Positions 1 to 7,607 of a DNA stretch of 64,000 bases are shown piece by piece; positions within the stretch are counted from its first letter, which is position 1; the number at the start of each line of letters is the position of its first letter. The DNA comes from Actinomycetospora straminea (GTDB lineage: Bacteria > Actinomycetota > Actinomycetes > Mycobacteriales > Pseudonocardiaceae): assembly GCF_028737255.1 (NCBI RefSeq), contig NZ_JAQZAN010000011.1, positions 148,093-212,092 of the forward strand. The letters are read 5' to 3'. The notes beneath the pieces are model-generated. The model was given only the letters and a program-made list of their open reading frames with translations, was not told where the DNA came from and did no database searches. The position numbers and the translations under genes are program-made.

Positions 1-227
1 CGTGTCCCGTCGCGGTCGGGCCCGGGCGGCGCGTCCAGCCCGAGCAACGCGGCCAGCAGGTCCCCCCGCCCGCGACCCGGCGCGCCGACGAGCACGACGG
101 TCGGCCGGGCCGGGGGCGGCGGCGCGGCCGCGCGGGAGGCGGCGTCCGGGTCGAGGCGCGCGAGCAGGGCCGTGAGCGCTTCACGGGTCCTGGCGACCTC
201 GCCCGGGACCTCCTGCAGGGTGCTCAC
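1..227 (-). CDS. Dynamin-like GTPase family protein, second of a pair (3' end outside window)
   Basis: Only the first 75 or so residues are in the window. The GTG start overlaps the stop of the upstream dynamin-like gene (GTGA), so the two are translationally coupled. After a 28-residue leader and a Pro/Ala stretch comes a beta strand and glycine loop, VVLVGAPGRGRGD, exactly where a P-loop should be. The loop lacks the GK[S/T] needed to hold the phosphates. The protein may therefore be a nucleotide-binding-deficient partner of the intact GTPase upstream. Paired dynamin-like proteins (iniA/iniC in mycobacteria, dynA/dynB in Streptomyces) are known to work together on membranes. Assignment to that family rests on position and this loop only. 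Confidence 0.55.
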   Translation of the reverse strand, partial: MSTLQEVPGEVARTREALTALLARLDPDAASRAAAPPPPARPTVVLVGAPGRGRGDLLAALLGLDAPPGPDRDGT

Positions 228-1621
228 GCCGCCTGGCCCGCCGTGAGCTCGCGCCAGAGCCGCACGTAGGCGCGGTGCACGACGTGGGTGAGGTCGGCGA
301 TGCGCCGCGGCGAGCCCCAGGACCCGTAGGCCCGCCACCACGCGGCGCGGCGGGCGGCGTGGCCGGCGAGCTCCACGGGATGGGCGCCCGGGCGAGCCAT
401 GCGGGCGTCGGGCGGGCCCGGGGCGGCGAGCCGGTCGACCTCCTCGAGCAGCTCCGCGGGCAGCCCCAGCGCGCCGGCGCGGAGGCGGGCGCGGACGTCG
501 AGCAGCGCCCGCTCGGCGAACCCCTCGCGCCGCGCCAGGGCCCCGACGGCGTCGGCGACGCGCTCGGTGCCGGGCGCCAGCGCCGCGAGGTCGCGCAGCC
601 CGGCGGTGGCGCCGTGCAGGTCGGTGCGCGCGCGGACCTCGTCGTGCAGGCGGCCCACGAGGGTCGCGAGCCCCGAGGCGGCGAGCAGGGCCTCGCAGAG
701 CTCGCCGACCCCGGCTGCGGCGTCGGCCCGCAGCAGCGCGAGACCCAGGGCCAGCCCGCGCAGGTCGAGCAGCTCGAGCAGGCGCACCCGGGCCTCGACC
801 GGGACCGGCAGCTCGGCGGTCGTGAACAGCTCGGCGTCGAGCAGCGCCACCTCGAGCACCGCGGGGTCGGCGCCGGCGAGCAGGCGCAGGGCACCGACGT
901 CCTCGGTGCGCAGCGCCCCGGTCACCGCGGTCTCGGCGAGGAGCCCGATCACCGGCGTCACCGGCCCGATCCGGTCGCCGAGGCGCCGCCCGAGGTCGAC
1001 GGCGAGCTCGCGGCCGTCGTCGGGGCCGACGGTGTCGGCACGTCCGAGCACGGCGACCACGCCGGCCGGCCCGTGCGCCGCCGGCCCGGGCAGGACGTCG
1101 AGGTCGCCCGCGTGCGCGGTGGCGGGCAGCACGACCAGCGCGGCGTCGGCGTGCGCGCCCCCGGTGGGCCCGTCGGGGCGCCGCGCCGAGCCCGTGCCGG
1201 GGGTGTCGATCACCGTCAGGCCGTCGAGGGCCGCGCTCGTCAGCGTCACCACGAGGTGGTCGACGTCCTCGGGGCGGACACCCAGCCGGTCGCCGACCGC
1301 GGCCGGCACCCGCCCGCCGGCCGCGAGCGGCAGGGGCCGGCGGGTGCCGTCGACGAGGACGACGTCGAGCCGGTCGGCCGGCCCGCGGACGTAGTGCGCG
1401 GTCAGCCCCGTGCACTCGCCTGCGCCGGTGGGCGCGACCCGCCGGCCGACCAGGGCGTTGACCAGCGTCGACTTGCCCGACGAGACCGGCCCGGCGACGA
1501 CGAGCGAGGGCGTCGCGAGCATGCGGGACGCGACGGCCTCGACGGCGTCGGCCGTGGGCAGTGACACTCGCGGCGCGAGCGCTCGGCATGTCGCGACGAC
1601 GGCGCTGCGCAGAGGGCCCAC
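224..1621 (-). CDS. Dynamin-like GTPase (IniC/IniA-type)
   Basis: About 465 residues, near the 493 of mycobacterial IniC. The N-terminal third is a GTPase domain. The P-loop GPVSSGKST lies near residue 45, followed by a candidate switch threonine region and a G3 motif DTPGTG, then a long Ala/Leu-rich helical region as in bacterial dynamin-like proteins. No transmembrane segment is evident; membrane association would be peripheral. The family remodels or protects membranes, and in mycobacteria iniA/iniC respond to cell-wall stress. I chose GTG at 1621 because a TACTCT box ends 9 nt upstream, giving a leaderless start. An in-frame ATG at 1729 would add 36 low-complexity residues and overlap the next gene's promoter region. 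It is coupled to a second, P-loop-degenerate partner downstream. Confidence 0.75.
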   Translation of the reverse strand: MGPLRSAVVATCRALAPRVSLPTADAVEAVASRMLATPSLVVAGPVSSGKSTLVNALVGRRVAPTGAGECTGLTAHYVRGPADRLDVVLVDGTRRPLPLAAGGRVPAAVGDRLGVRPEDVDHLVVTLTSAALDGLTVIDTPGTGSARRPDGPTGGAHADAALVVLPATAHAGDLDVLPGPAAHGPAGVVAVLGRADTVGPDDGRELAVDLGRRLGDRIGPVTPVIGLLAETAVTGALRTEDVGALRLLAGADPAVLEVALLDAELFTTAELPVPVEARVRLLELLDLRGLALGLALLRADAAAGVGELCEALLAASGLATLVGRLHDEVRARTDLHGATAGLRDLAALAPGTERVADAVGALARREGFAERALLDVRARLRAGALGLPAELLEEVDRLAAPGPPDARMARPGAHPVELAGHAARRAAWWRAYGSWGSPRRIADLTHVVHRAYVRLWRELTAGQAA

Positions 1622-1630
1622 AGTCGTCGC

Positions 1631-1636
1631 AGAGTA
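1631..1636 (-). promoter_or_regulatory. Predicted -10 box of the dynamin-like operon
   Basis: TACTCT read on the minus strand, 9 nt before the GTG at 1621. The spacing fits leaderless transcription. No clear -35 hexamer is seen. Confidence 0.4.
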
Positions 1637-1746
1637 GGCGCCCGGCCCGTCACGACGGGGCCGGTTCCCGGAGGTCGCGGAGGGTTTCGCGTGATCGCCC
1701 GTCAGGGGAGACTGCTCACGAACCGTCACCCGGGAGGGAAACGATC

Positions 1747-2190
1747 GTGCTCGACACCGGCACGTACCTCTTCATCGTCGTCGTCGGCGCGATCCTCACG
1801 CTCATCGTGGGCCAGATCCTCATGCGCTCGGGCATCGGTTTCCTGGAGGACGTCTTCGACTCCGACGAGGTCGCCCGCTCGACCAACCGCCTGCTCGGGG
1901 TGCTGTTCCACCTGGTGGCGCTGGGCTTCCTCGCCCTGATCTCGACCTACCGCCCGTTCGACGTCCAGGGCACGGTGCAGATCGTCGTCACCCAGCTCGG
2001 CGGCGTCATGCTCGTGCTCGGTGTCCTGCACGGCCTGACGCTGCTGCTGCTCGCCCGGGTCCGCAGCCGGCGCCGCAGCGAGACGCTCGAGACGGAGATG
2101 ACGCAGCAGTACGAGCAGTCGCGGCGTGCCCGGCAGAACCCGCGCCAGCAGGTGATCGAGGGCGGTCCGCCGTCCGGCGGCGGGTCCTGA
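1747..2190 (+). CDS. Small integral membrane protein, unknown function
   Basis: 147 residues. GTG at 1747 is preceded by a good ribosome site (GGGAGGGA, 8 nt spacing), so the long upstream reading frame is not used. Three hydrophobic segments lie at about residues 5-27, 46-64 and 77-105. The tail is charged, about 40 residues, rich in Arg/Gln/Glu, and probably cytoplasmic. A short acidic loop (DVFDSDE) separates segments one and two. I do not recognise the family; it resembles small DUF350-like membrane proteins only in general form. It is transcribed away from the dynamin-like pair, and the two may share a divergent control region of about 125 bp. Confidence 0.7.
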   Translation: MLDTGTYLFIVVVGAILTLIVGQILMRSGIGFLEDVFDSDEVARSTNRLLGVLFHLVALGFLALISTYRPFDVQGTVQIVVTQLGGVMLVLGVLHGLTLLLLARVRSRRRSETLETEMTQQYEQSRRARQNPRQQVIEGGPPSGGGS

Positions 2191-2295
2191 CGACACGCGG
2201 CACCACGGCCCCGTCCGGGCCGTCCCCGTTCGCCCGTCCGGGTCATCGTCGCTCGGACGGTTAATGCGTCCACCGGCCAGCGCGATGGACGGGGT

Positions 2296-2586
2296 GTGAC
2301 CCTCGTCCCGTTGACCCGTCGCCCGGCGCGTGTCGTGGCCGAGCCCCTGACGGCGCCCCTGCCGCGGCTCGCCGACGTCGTGCACGCCGTGACCGCGACC
2401 TTCGGCTCGACCGGGTGGACGCTGCGCTTCGGCCCCTCCGACCAGCACGTCGTCGTCGAACGCCTCGCCGACGCCCATCCGGCCGCCCGCCGTCTCGTCG
2501 GCGCCGTGCTCGGCGTGCCCGCCGCCGTCGTCCGTGTCCGGATCACCCCGGACGGCGCGACCCTCGCCCCGCTGCGACGGTACTGA
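2296..2586 (+). CDS. Small hypothetical protein
   Basis: 96 residues from GTG at 2296. Ser/Gly-poor and rich in Val, Ala, Arg and Pro, with no membrane segment or known motif. Alternating hydrophobic stretches (residues 40-85) suggest a small alpha/beta fold. It stands alone between a membrane protein and trmB. Coding potential is supported by G/C-rich third positions and by the absence of a better frame. No ribosome site stands out (GGACGGGGT lies just upstream), so the start is uncertain. Confidence 0.5.
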   Translation: MTLVPLTRRPARVVAEPLTAPLPRLADVVHAVTATFGSTGWTLRFGPSDQHVVVERLADAHPAARRLVGAVLGVPAAVVRVRITPDGATLAPLRRY

Positions 2587-2676
2587 CACCGGCCCGACGG
2601 CGGGCCTGACACCGGCCCTGACCGGACGCCCCACCACCGCGACGCCGGTGCCCGGCCTGCGTGTGAGGATCGGGGG

Positions 2677-3444
2677 GTGCGGCCGGGACACGAGACGCTG
2701 ACGTCGGGCGAGGCCCCGCGGCGCTCGGTGCTGAGCTTCACCGACCGCGGCGGGCGGATGACCGCCGGGCAGCAGCGCGCGTGGGACCGGCTGTGGCCCC
2801 GCTACGGCGCGCTCGCCCCGGGCTTCGACCGCGACGGCGAGGGCCCGACGCCCCCGCTCCGTGACGGCCGCCTAGACGCGCCGTCCTGGTTCGGCCGGGA
2901 GGCCCCGCTGCGCCTGGAGATCGGCTCCGGGATGGGCGAGACCACCGCCGCGCTCGCGCTCGCCGAGCCGGACACCGACCACGTCGCCGTCGAGGTCTAC
3001 CCGCCCGGGCTCGGGCAGCTGCTCCTGCGCATCGAGGAGCACGGCATCACCAACCTGCGGCTGCTGCGCGGCGACGCGGTCGTCGTGCTCGAGGACCTCG
3101 TCGCGCCGGACGCGCTCGCCGGCCTGCGCGTCTACTACCCCGACCCGTGGCCCAAGCGCCGCCACCACAAGCGCCGCCTCGTCCAGCCCGCCACCGTTGC
3201 GCTCATGGCCTCGCGGCTCGCGCCCGGGGCGACGCTGCACCTGGCCACCGACGTCGCGGACTACGCCGAGCAGATGCGCGAGGTCACCGACGCCGAGCCG
3301 CTGCTGGTCAACCCGCACGGTGGCTTCGCGCCCCGCCCCGACTGGCGGCCGCGCACCAAGTTCGAGTCCCGCGCCGAGCGGGAGGGGCGGCCCAGTCGGG
3401 ATCTCCTCCTGGTGCGCACCGGGCCCGAGGGGAGCGCGCCCTGA
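2677..3444 (+). CDS. trmB: tRNA (guanine-N7-)-methyltransferase
   Basis: 255 residues. TrmB methylates N7 of G46 in the variable loop of tRNAs using S-adenosylmethionine. Visible motifs are the SAM loop LEIGSGMGE, the acidic VAVEVY strand, and the diagnostic YYPDPWPKRRHHKRR segment, which carries the catalytic and tRNA-binding residues. The C-terminal region carries TKFESRAER. The GTG at 2677 keeps the RSVLSFTDRGGRMT leader, which actinobacterial TrmB proteins share, so the ATG at 2758 is too late. The next gene, a NYN-domain protein, lies 41 nt downstream, the same neighbour as in mycobacteria (Rv0208c/Rv0207c). Confidence 0.93.
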   Translation: MRPGHETLTSGEAPRRSVLSFTDRGGRMTAGQQRAWDRLWPRYGALAPGFDRDGEGPTPPLRDGRLDAPSWFGREAPLRLEIGSGMGETTAALALAEPDTDHVAVEVYPPGLGQLLLRIEEHGITNLRLLRGDAVVVLEDLVAPDALAGLRVYYPDPWPKRRHHKRRLVQPATVALMASRLAPGATLHLATDVADYAEQMREVTDAEPLLVNPHGGFAPRPDWRPRTKFESRAEREGRPSRDLLLVRTGPEGSAP

Positions 3445-3472
3445 GCACCCGTCGCGTCCGCCGCCGGGCGGT

Positions 3473-3478
3473 TAGAGT
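3473..3478 (+). promoter_or_regulatory. Predicted -10 box, NYN-domain gene
   Basis: TAGAGT, 7 nt before the GTG at 3486. This spacing would give a leaderless transcript starting at or near the start codon. Confidence 0.45.
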
Positions 3479-3485
3479 CGGGCCC

Positions 3486-4190
3486 GTGTCGCCGTCCCCC
3501 TCGCCCGCCGACCTCGCCACCGCGCCCACGGTGCCCGCGCCGCTGACCGGCGGGATCGAGGACGCCGGCGACGTCGCGGCACCGGCGGCGAGCCCGCCCG
3601 GGCGCACGCTGCTGGTCTGGGACGCGCCGAACATCGACATGAGCCTCGGCTCGCTGCTCGGCACGCGCCCGACCTCGGCGTTCCGGCCCCGCTTCGACGC
3701 GGTCGGCCGCTGGCTGCTCTCGGAGGCCGGGCCGGAGGGGGTCGCCGAGGCCACGGTGTTCACCAACGTCGTGCCCGGCTCCACCGAGATCGTGCGGCCG
3801 TGGGTCGAGGCGCTGCGCAACGTCGGCTTCGCGGTGTTCGCCAAGCCCAAGACGGCCGAGGACTCGGACGTCGACGAGGACATGCTCGCCCACATCGAGC
3901 TGCGCCGGAACGAGGGCGGCCTGTCCCACGTCGTCGTGGCGTCGGGCGACGGGCGCGCCTTCCGCGAGCCGCTCGAGGAGCTCGTGGCCGAGGGCATCAC
4001 GGTCACGGTGATCGGGTTCCGCGAGTACGCCGCGTTCGCCGTGTCGTCGGAGATCGTCGACTTCCTCGACCTCGAGGACATCGAGGGCGTCTTCCGCGAG
4101 CCCCTGCCGCGCGTCAGCCTCGACACGCTGCCCGACGCCGGCGCCTGGCTGCCGCCGCTGCGCTCCCTGCGCTCGCTGCTCGAGCGTTAG
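3486..4190 (+). CDS. NYN-domain (PIN-like) putative ribonuclease
   Basis: 234 residues. After a Pro/Ala-rich leader of about 37 residues comes a NYN/LabA-type domain: LLVWDAPNIDMSLG carries the first conserved acidic residue with the N-I-D signature, and VVASGDGRAF carries the second, the aspartate that binds metal in PIN-like nucleases. The family is expected to cut RNA, though few members have been tested. The gene follows trmB, a conserved actinobacterial pairing that hints at an RNA role. Start chosen at the GTG that sits 7 nt after a TAGAGT box. The reading frame is open further upstream, but inside trmB. Confidence 0.82.
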   Translation: MSPSPSPADLATAPTVPAPLTGGIEDAGDVAAPAASPPGRTLLVWDAPNIDMSLGSLLGTRPTSAFRPRFDAVGRWLLSEAGPEGVAEATVFTNVVPGSTEIVRPWVEALRNVGFAVFAKPKTAEDSDVDEDMLAHIELRRNEGGLSHVVVASGDGRAFREPLEELVAEGITVTVIGFREYAAFAVSSEIVDFLDLEDIEGVFREPLPRVSLDTLPDAGAWLPPLRSLRSLLER

Positions 4191-4193
4191 GTC

Positions 4194-4199
4194 CAGACT
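4194..4199 (+). promoter_or_regulatory. Possible -10 box, amidohydrolase gene
   Basis: CAGACT, 6 nt before GTG 4206. It departs from TANNNT at the first base, so this is weaker than the other sites; the gene may instead be co-transcribed from upstream. Confidence 0.25.
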
Positions 4200-4205
4200 G
4201 GCGCC

Positions 4206-5522
4206 GTGAGCACCGCACGCCGCTTCGCCGCCCCGGTCGTCCTGCCCTGCGACGAGCCGGGTCGGGTGCTGCGCGACGCGGTGGTCGACGTCGACGACGC
4301 CGGGCGGATCGCGCACGTCGGTCCCGCGGACGGCGCCCCGGCGACCGACGCCCCGACCACCCGGCTCACCGGCCTGCTGCTGCCCGGTCTGGTCAACACC
4401 CACGCGCACACGCCGCTCACGGTGCTGCGGGGGATGGGCGGTGACCTGCCGCTGATGCGCTGGCTGCTCGAGGTGGTGTGGCCCGCGGAGGCGAAGCTCG
4501 GCGGGCCCGACGTGTACGCCGGGATGCTCGCGGGGTCGGCGGAGATGCTGCGCGGCGGGGTGACGACGTCGACCGAGATGTACTTCCAGACCGAGCACGT
4601 CGTCGAGGCGGTGCTCGAGATCGGGTCCCGGGTGGTGCTGACGCCGGGGATCATCACCGCGCCCGGGATGGAGCGCCTCGGCACGTGGCAGCAGATGCGC
4701 GACGCGATCACGCGGTGGATCGACGCGGACGGCCTGCGCTTCGGGCCGGGCGAGCGCGTCGAGCTGGGCTACGGCCCGCACGCGGCGTACACGCTGCCGA
4801 CCGAGGCGATCACGTCCACCGCCGCGCTCGCGAAGGAGCGCGGCGCGCTCATGCACCTGCACGTCGCCGAGGCCCCCGGCGAGGACGACGCGGTGCGCGC
4901 CGAGTTCGGCTCGGTGCCCGCGATGCTCGAGGCGACGGGGTCGCTGGGCGGGCGGGTGCTCGCCGCGCACGCCATCCAGCTCTCCGACGACGACATCGCG
5001 ATCCTCGCCCGCCACGACGTCGCCGTCGCCCACTGCCCCGGGTCGAACGCCAAGCTCGCGGCCGGGGTCGCGCGCCTGGCCGACCTGCGCGTGGCCGGCA
5101 TCCGCACGGGCCTCGGCACCGACTCGCCGGCGTCCAACGACGACCTCGACCTGTGGGAGGAGCAGCGCCTCGCCTCGCTGTTCGCCCGCCAGCGCGGCGC
5201 CGACGCGACCGCGCTCACCGCCGCCGACGCGCTCGCCCTCGCCACCCGGGAGGGCGCGCGGGCGCTGGGCCGCGACGACCTCGGCGTCCTCGCGCCCGGC
5301 GCCTGGGCGGACCTCGTGCACGTCCGGCTCGACGACGCCTTCGTCGACCCGGACGACGACGACCAGCTGATCTCGAACCTCGTGTGGGCGAGCGGGTCCC
5401 GCGGGGTGCGCGACGTCTGGGTGGCCGGCGAGCCGGTGCTGGCCGACGGCGCCCTCGTGCGGGTCGACCCCGGCGAGGTGCTCGCCGGCGCCCGGCGGGT
5501 GGCGCAGAAGGTCAAGGCCTGA
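4206..5522 (+). CDS. Amidohydrolase, MtaD/TrzA-like aminohydrolase
   Basis: 438 residues, a full-length metal-dependent hydrolase. Metal-binding residues are visible as NTHAHTPL near residue 65, a later LHVAEAP histidine, AAHAIQL, and GTDSPASN with the catalytic aspartate near 305. This pattern fits the TRZ/ATZ and 5'-methylthioadenosine/S-adenosylhomocysteine deaminase group, which deaminate or dechlorinate purine-like or triazine-like rings. The exact substrate cannot be read from sequence; MTA/SAH deamination is the best guess. Cytoplasmic, no signal peptide. It ends 17 nt before the converging anti-sigma gene. Confidence 0.82.
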   Translation: MSTARRFAAPVVLPCDEPGRVLRDAVVDVDDAGRIAHVGPADGAPATDAPTTRLTGLLLPGLVNTHAHTPLTVLRGMGGDLPLMRWLLEVVWPAEAKLGGPDVYAGMLAGSAEMLRGGVTTSTEMYFQTEHVVEAVLEIGSRVVLTPGIITAPGMERLGTWQQMRDAITRWIDADGLRFGPGERVELGYGPHAAYTLPTEAITSTAALAKERGALMHLHVAEAPGEDDAVRAEFGSVPAMLEATGSLGGRVLAAHAIQLSDDDIAILARHDVAVAHCPGSNAKLAAGVARLADLRVAGIRTGLGTDSPASNDDLDLWEEQRLASLFARQRGADATALTAADALALATREGARALGRDDLGVLAPGAWADLVHVRLDDAFVDPDDDDQLISNLVWASGSRGVRDVWVAGEPVLADGALVRVDPGEVLAGARRVAQKVKA

Positions 5523-5539
5523 CGGTCACGGCCTCACGG

Positions 5540-6292
5540 TCACGGGGTGTGGGCGAGGCTCTGCCCGGAGTGCTCCGGGCCGGCCCCGGTCGGCTCGAGC
5601 GACACGTCGAGGCGGGGCATCGGGCCGTCGGCGGCCAGCAGCGCGAGGTCGCCCGCCCACCGCTCGCGGCCCGCGGCCGGCTGCAGCACGCCGAGCGAGC
5701 GCGGGGTCCCCGAGTCGATGTCCCACACCTCGAGGTCGTGTCCGGCGGGCGCCGGCCCGGGGAGCGTGACCTCCACCCGTACGCCGGCGTCCTCGCGCAC
5801 GACCTCGCCCGCGACCCCCGCCCGGTCGGCGACGAGGGCCACGGTGGTCGGGGCCTCGGGCCGGTCGTCACCGCCCACGACGACGCCCACCACGATGCCC
5901 ACGACCAGCGCGACGACCGCGAGCGCCGCGGCGAGCCCGACGCCGAGGACGCGGCGGCGGGGCTGCGGTGCGTCAGGGGGCGGTGCGTCAGGGGGCGGTG
6001 CGTCATGGGCCGGTGGGTCAGGGGGCGGTGCGGGAGCAGGCGCGACGGGGGCGGGCCGTGCCGGGGCGTCCTCGCCGAGCCGCGCGAGGACGCCCTCCCA
6101 GACCTCCGGGCGCGGCGGGGGCAGGACGTCCATGGTCATGCCGTCGCGGGCGTGCCCGACCGTGCGGCGCAGGGCGTCGACCTCCGCGGCGCAGCGCGCG
6201 CAGGTCGCGAGGTGCGCGGTGACCTCCGGGTCGGCGGGCTCCCCGGGCAGCGCGGCCGCGGTGAGCTGGTCAGCCGTCGGGTGCGACACCAT
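5540..6292 (-). CDS. Zinc-binding anti-sigma factor (RskA-like)
   Basis: 250 residues. The N-terminus has the ZAS zinc motif H-x3-C-x2-C (HLATCARC) near residues 29-36, which binds the sigma factor. A Pro/Ala/Asp linker built of PPPDA repeats follows, then one membrane segment near residues 130-155 and an extracytoplasmic beta-rich domain of about 95 residues, as in RskA. The ATG at 6292 overlaps the end of the sigma gene by 23 nt, so sigma and anti-sigma are co-expressed. The expected role is to hold the sigma factor at the membrane until regulated proteolysis releases it. Confidence 0.82.
   Translation of the reverse strand: MVSHPTADQLTAAALPGEPADPEVTAHLATCARCAAEVDALRRTVGHARDGMTMDVLPPPRPEVWEGVLARLGEDAPARPAPVAPAPAPPPDPPAHDAPPPDAPPPDAPQPRRRVLGVGLAAALAVVALVVGIVVGVVVGGDDRPEAPTTVALVADRAGVAGEVVREDAGVRVEVTLPGPAPAGHDLEVWDIDSGTPRSLGVLQPAAGRERWAGDLALLAADGPMPRLDVSLEPTGAGPEHSGQSLAHTP
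5971..6030. repeat. 15-bp tandem repeat, four copies, in the anti-sigma linker
   Basis: Four 15-bp units (cgtcagggggcggtg and two variants) encode Pro-Pro-Asp-Ala-Pro repeats between the zinc domain and the membrane segment. Unit length is a multiple of three, so copy number can change without a frameshift. Confidence 0.85.
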
Positions 6293-6914
6293 CGGCCTCC
6301 CACCGTCGTCGCAGCCGGGCGAGCCCCCGGCGCAGGTGGCTCTTGACGGTGCCCAGGGGGAGCCCCGTGGCCGCCGAGACCTGCTGGTGGGTGAGCTCGT
6401 CCAGCACCGCCAGGCGCAGTACCCGCGCCTGATCGGCGGGTAACCGCGCGAGCTCGTCGGCGACGAGCATCGCCCCGACGACCTCGTCGGCCATCGTCGG
6501 GCCGACGCCGCCCGCCACGTCGGGGCGCCCGCCGTCGTGATCGGCCAGGTCCGCGCGGGCGCCGACGCGGGCCTCGCGCCCGCGGCTGCCGAGGCGGTCG
6601 GCGACGCGGCGGCGCAGGATGCCCGCGAGCCAGGCACCGAGCGGTCCCCGGTCGGGGTCGAAGCCGGCACGCCCGCGCCAGGCGTCGGCGAACACCTGCT
6701 GGGTGACGTCCTCGGCGTCGTGGGCCGAGCCCAGCCGCCGCGCCGCGACGGCCAGGACCCAGGCGCCGTGCCGGTCGTACGCCTCGCGCAGGGCCCCCGG
6801 CTCCCCGGCGCGCAGGGCGCGGCCGACGCGGTCGTCGTCGGGCACGGGGACCGGGGCGGCCATGGGCGGGGCGGGGGCGGCGGGACGCGGGCGGCGCGCG
6901 AGCCCGTCGGTCAC
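6270..6914 (-). CDS. ECF RNA polymerase sigma factor (SigK-like group)
   Basis: 214 residues. Region 2 is seen as LREAYDRHGAWVLAVAARRL...DAEDVTQQVFADAW. Region 4 is LPADQARVLRLAVLDELTHQQVSA...LPLGTVKSHLRRGLARLRR, with a helix-turn-helix. An N-terminal extension of about 35 Pro/Ala-rich residues precedes region 2. GTG at 6914 has a GAGGAG site 7-8 nt upstream. The order sigma then zinc anti-sigma, with a DUF4397 protein and a class F sortase just upstream, suggests that the sigma factor controls cell-surface genes, possibly its own neighbours. Target promoters cannot be identified here. Confidence 0.9.
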   Translation of the reverse strand: MTDGLARRPRPAAPAPPMAAPVPVPDDDRVGRALRAGEPGALREAYDRHGAWVLAVAARRLGSAHDAEDVTQQVFADAWRGRAGFDPDRGPLGAWLAGILRRRVADRLGSRGREARVGARADLADHDGGRPDVAGGVGPTMADEVVGAMLVADELARLPADQARVLRLAVLDELTHQQVSAATGLPLGTVKSHLRRGLARLRRRWEADGVAPDG

Positions 6915-6968
6915 CGGGCGCTCCTCACGGGGAGAGAGTGACCCGGGACGAAGCGGTCAAACTCCCGA

Positions 6969-7607
6969 TCACGGGGCACGGCCGGCCGGGTCGGTGACGA
7001 CGACGAGGTTGTCCCGGTACCGGCCCGCGTCGGTGTCGAAGGGTCCGTCGCAGGTGACGAGCACGAGGCGGGGCGGCCCCGACTCGTCGAACAGCTCGTC
7101 CACCGGCAGCGCGTCCTTCCCGACCACACGGACCTCGCGGACCCGGTGGGTGGTGGTGCCACCGGGCCCGTCGACGCTCACCTCGTCGCCGACGCGCAGC
7201 GCGCCCAGGTCGGCGAAGGCGCCGAGGCCCTGGACGCTGTCGTCGACGTGGCCCGCGAGCACCGCCGAGCCCGCCGGGGCGCCCGGGGCGGGTCCGTACC
7301 GGTACCAGCCGACCTCCGCGATCCGCTCGGGGACCGCCATCTGCCCGTCGTCGGCGACGCCGACCGCGACGACGGGCGCGTCGAGGTCCACGGCGGGGGC
7401 CCGCACGCGGACGGGAGCGCCCGGGTCCGGCGGGCGGACCACCACCGGCGCCACCGACGGCCCCGGGACCGGGGCCGCCGGGGCCGTCGGGGCCGCCGTC
7501 GCTGCCCCGACGGCGGGCCGGGAGGAGGAGAGCCCGACCCAGGCCGGGCCGATCGCCAGCGCGAGGCCGACGACCAGCCCGACCAGGGCGGGGAGCCGAC
7601 CGGTCAG
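6969..7607 (-). CDS. Class F sortase
   Basis: About 212 residues. A membrane anchor at residues 8-25 is followed by a Pro/Ala/Val linker and a sortase beta-barrel. The catalytic triad is visible: His in VLAGHVDD, Cys in LVTCDGPFD, and Arg in GRYRDN. Class F sortases of actinobacteria attach surface proteins to the wall or cut sorting signals. The start is unclear: no ATG, GTG or TTG is in a good position. The frame runs back into the upstream gene, and a CTG at 7607 overlaps that gene's TGA, which would couple translation. The partner is probably the upstream DUF4397 protein. Confidence 0.83.
   Translation of the reverse strand: MTGRLPALVGLVVGLALAIGPAWVGLSSSRPAVGAATAAPTAPAAPVPGPSVAPVVVRPPDPGAPVRVRAPAVDLDAPVVAVGVADDGQMAVPERIAEVGWYRYGPAPGAPAGSAVLAGHVDDSVQGLGAFADLGALRVGDEVSVDGPGGTTTHRVREVRVVGKDALPVDELFDESGPPRLVLVTCDGPFDTDAGRYRDNLVVVTDPAGRAP

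Noticed and set aside
2296..2586. Possible pseudogene fragment
   Set aside because: The frame is open from a start to a stop with good third-position GC, so it is kept as a small hypothetical gene at moderate confidence.
5971..6030. CRISPR-like short repeats
   Set aside because: Contiguous 15-bp tandem units without spacers, in frame within a gene. No CRISPR array or cas gene seen in the window.
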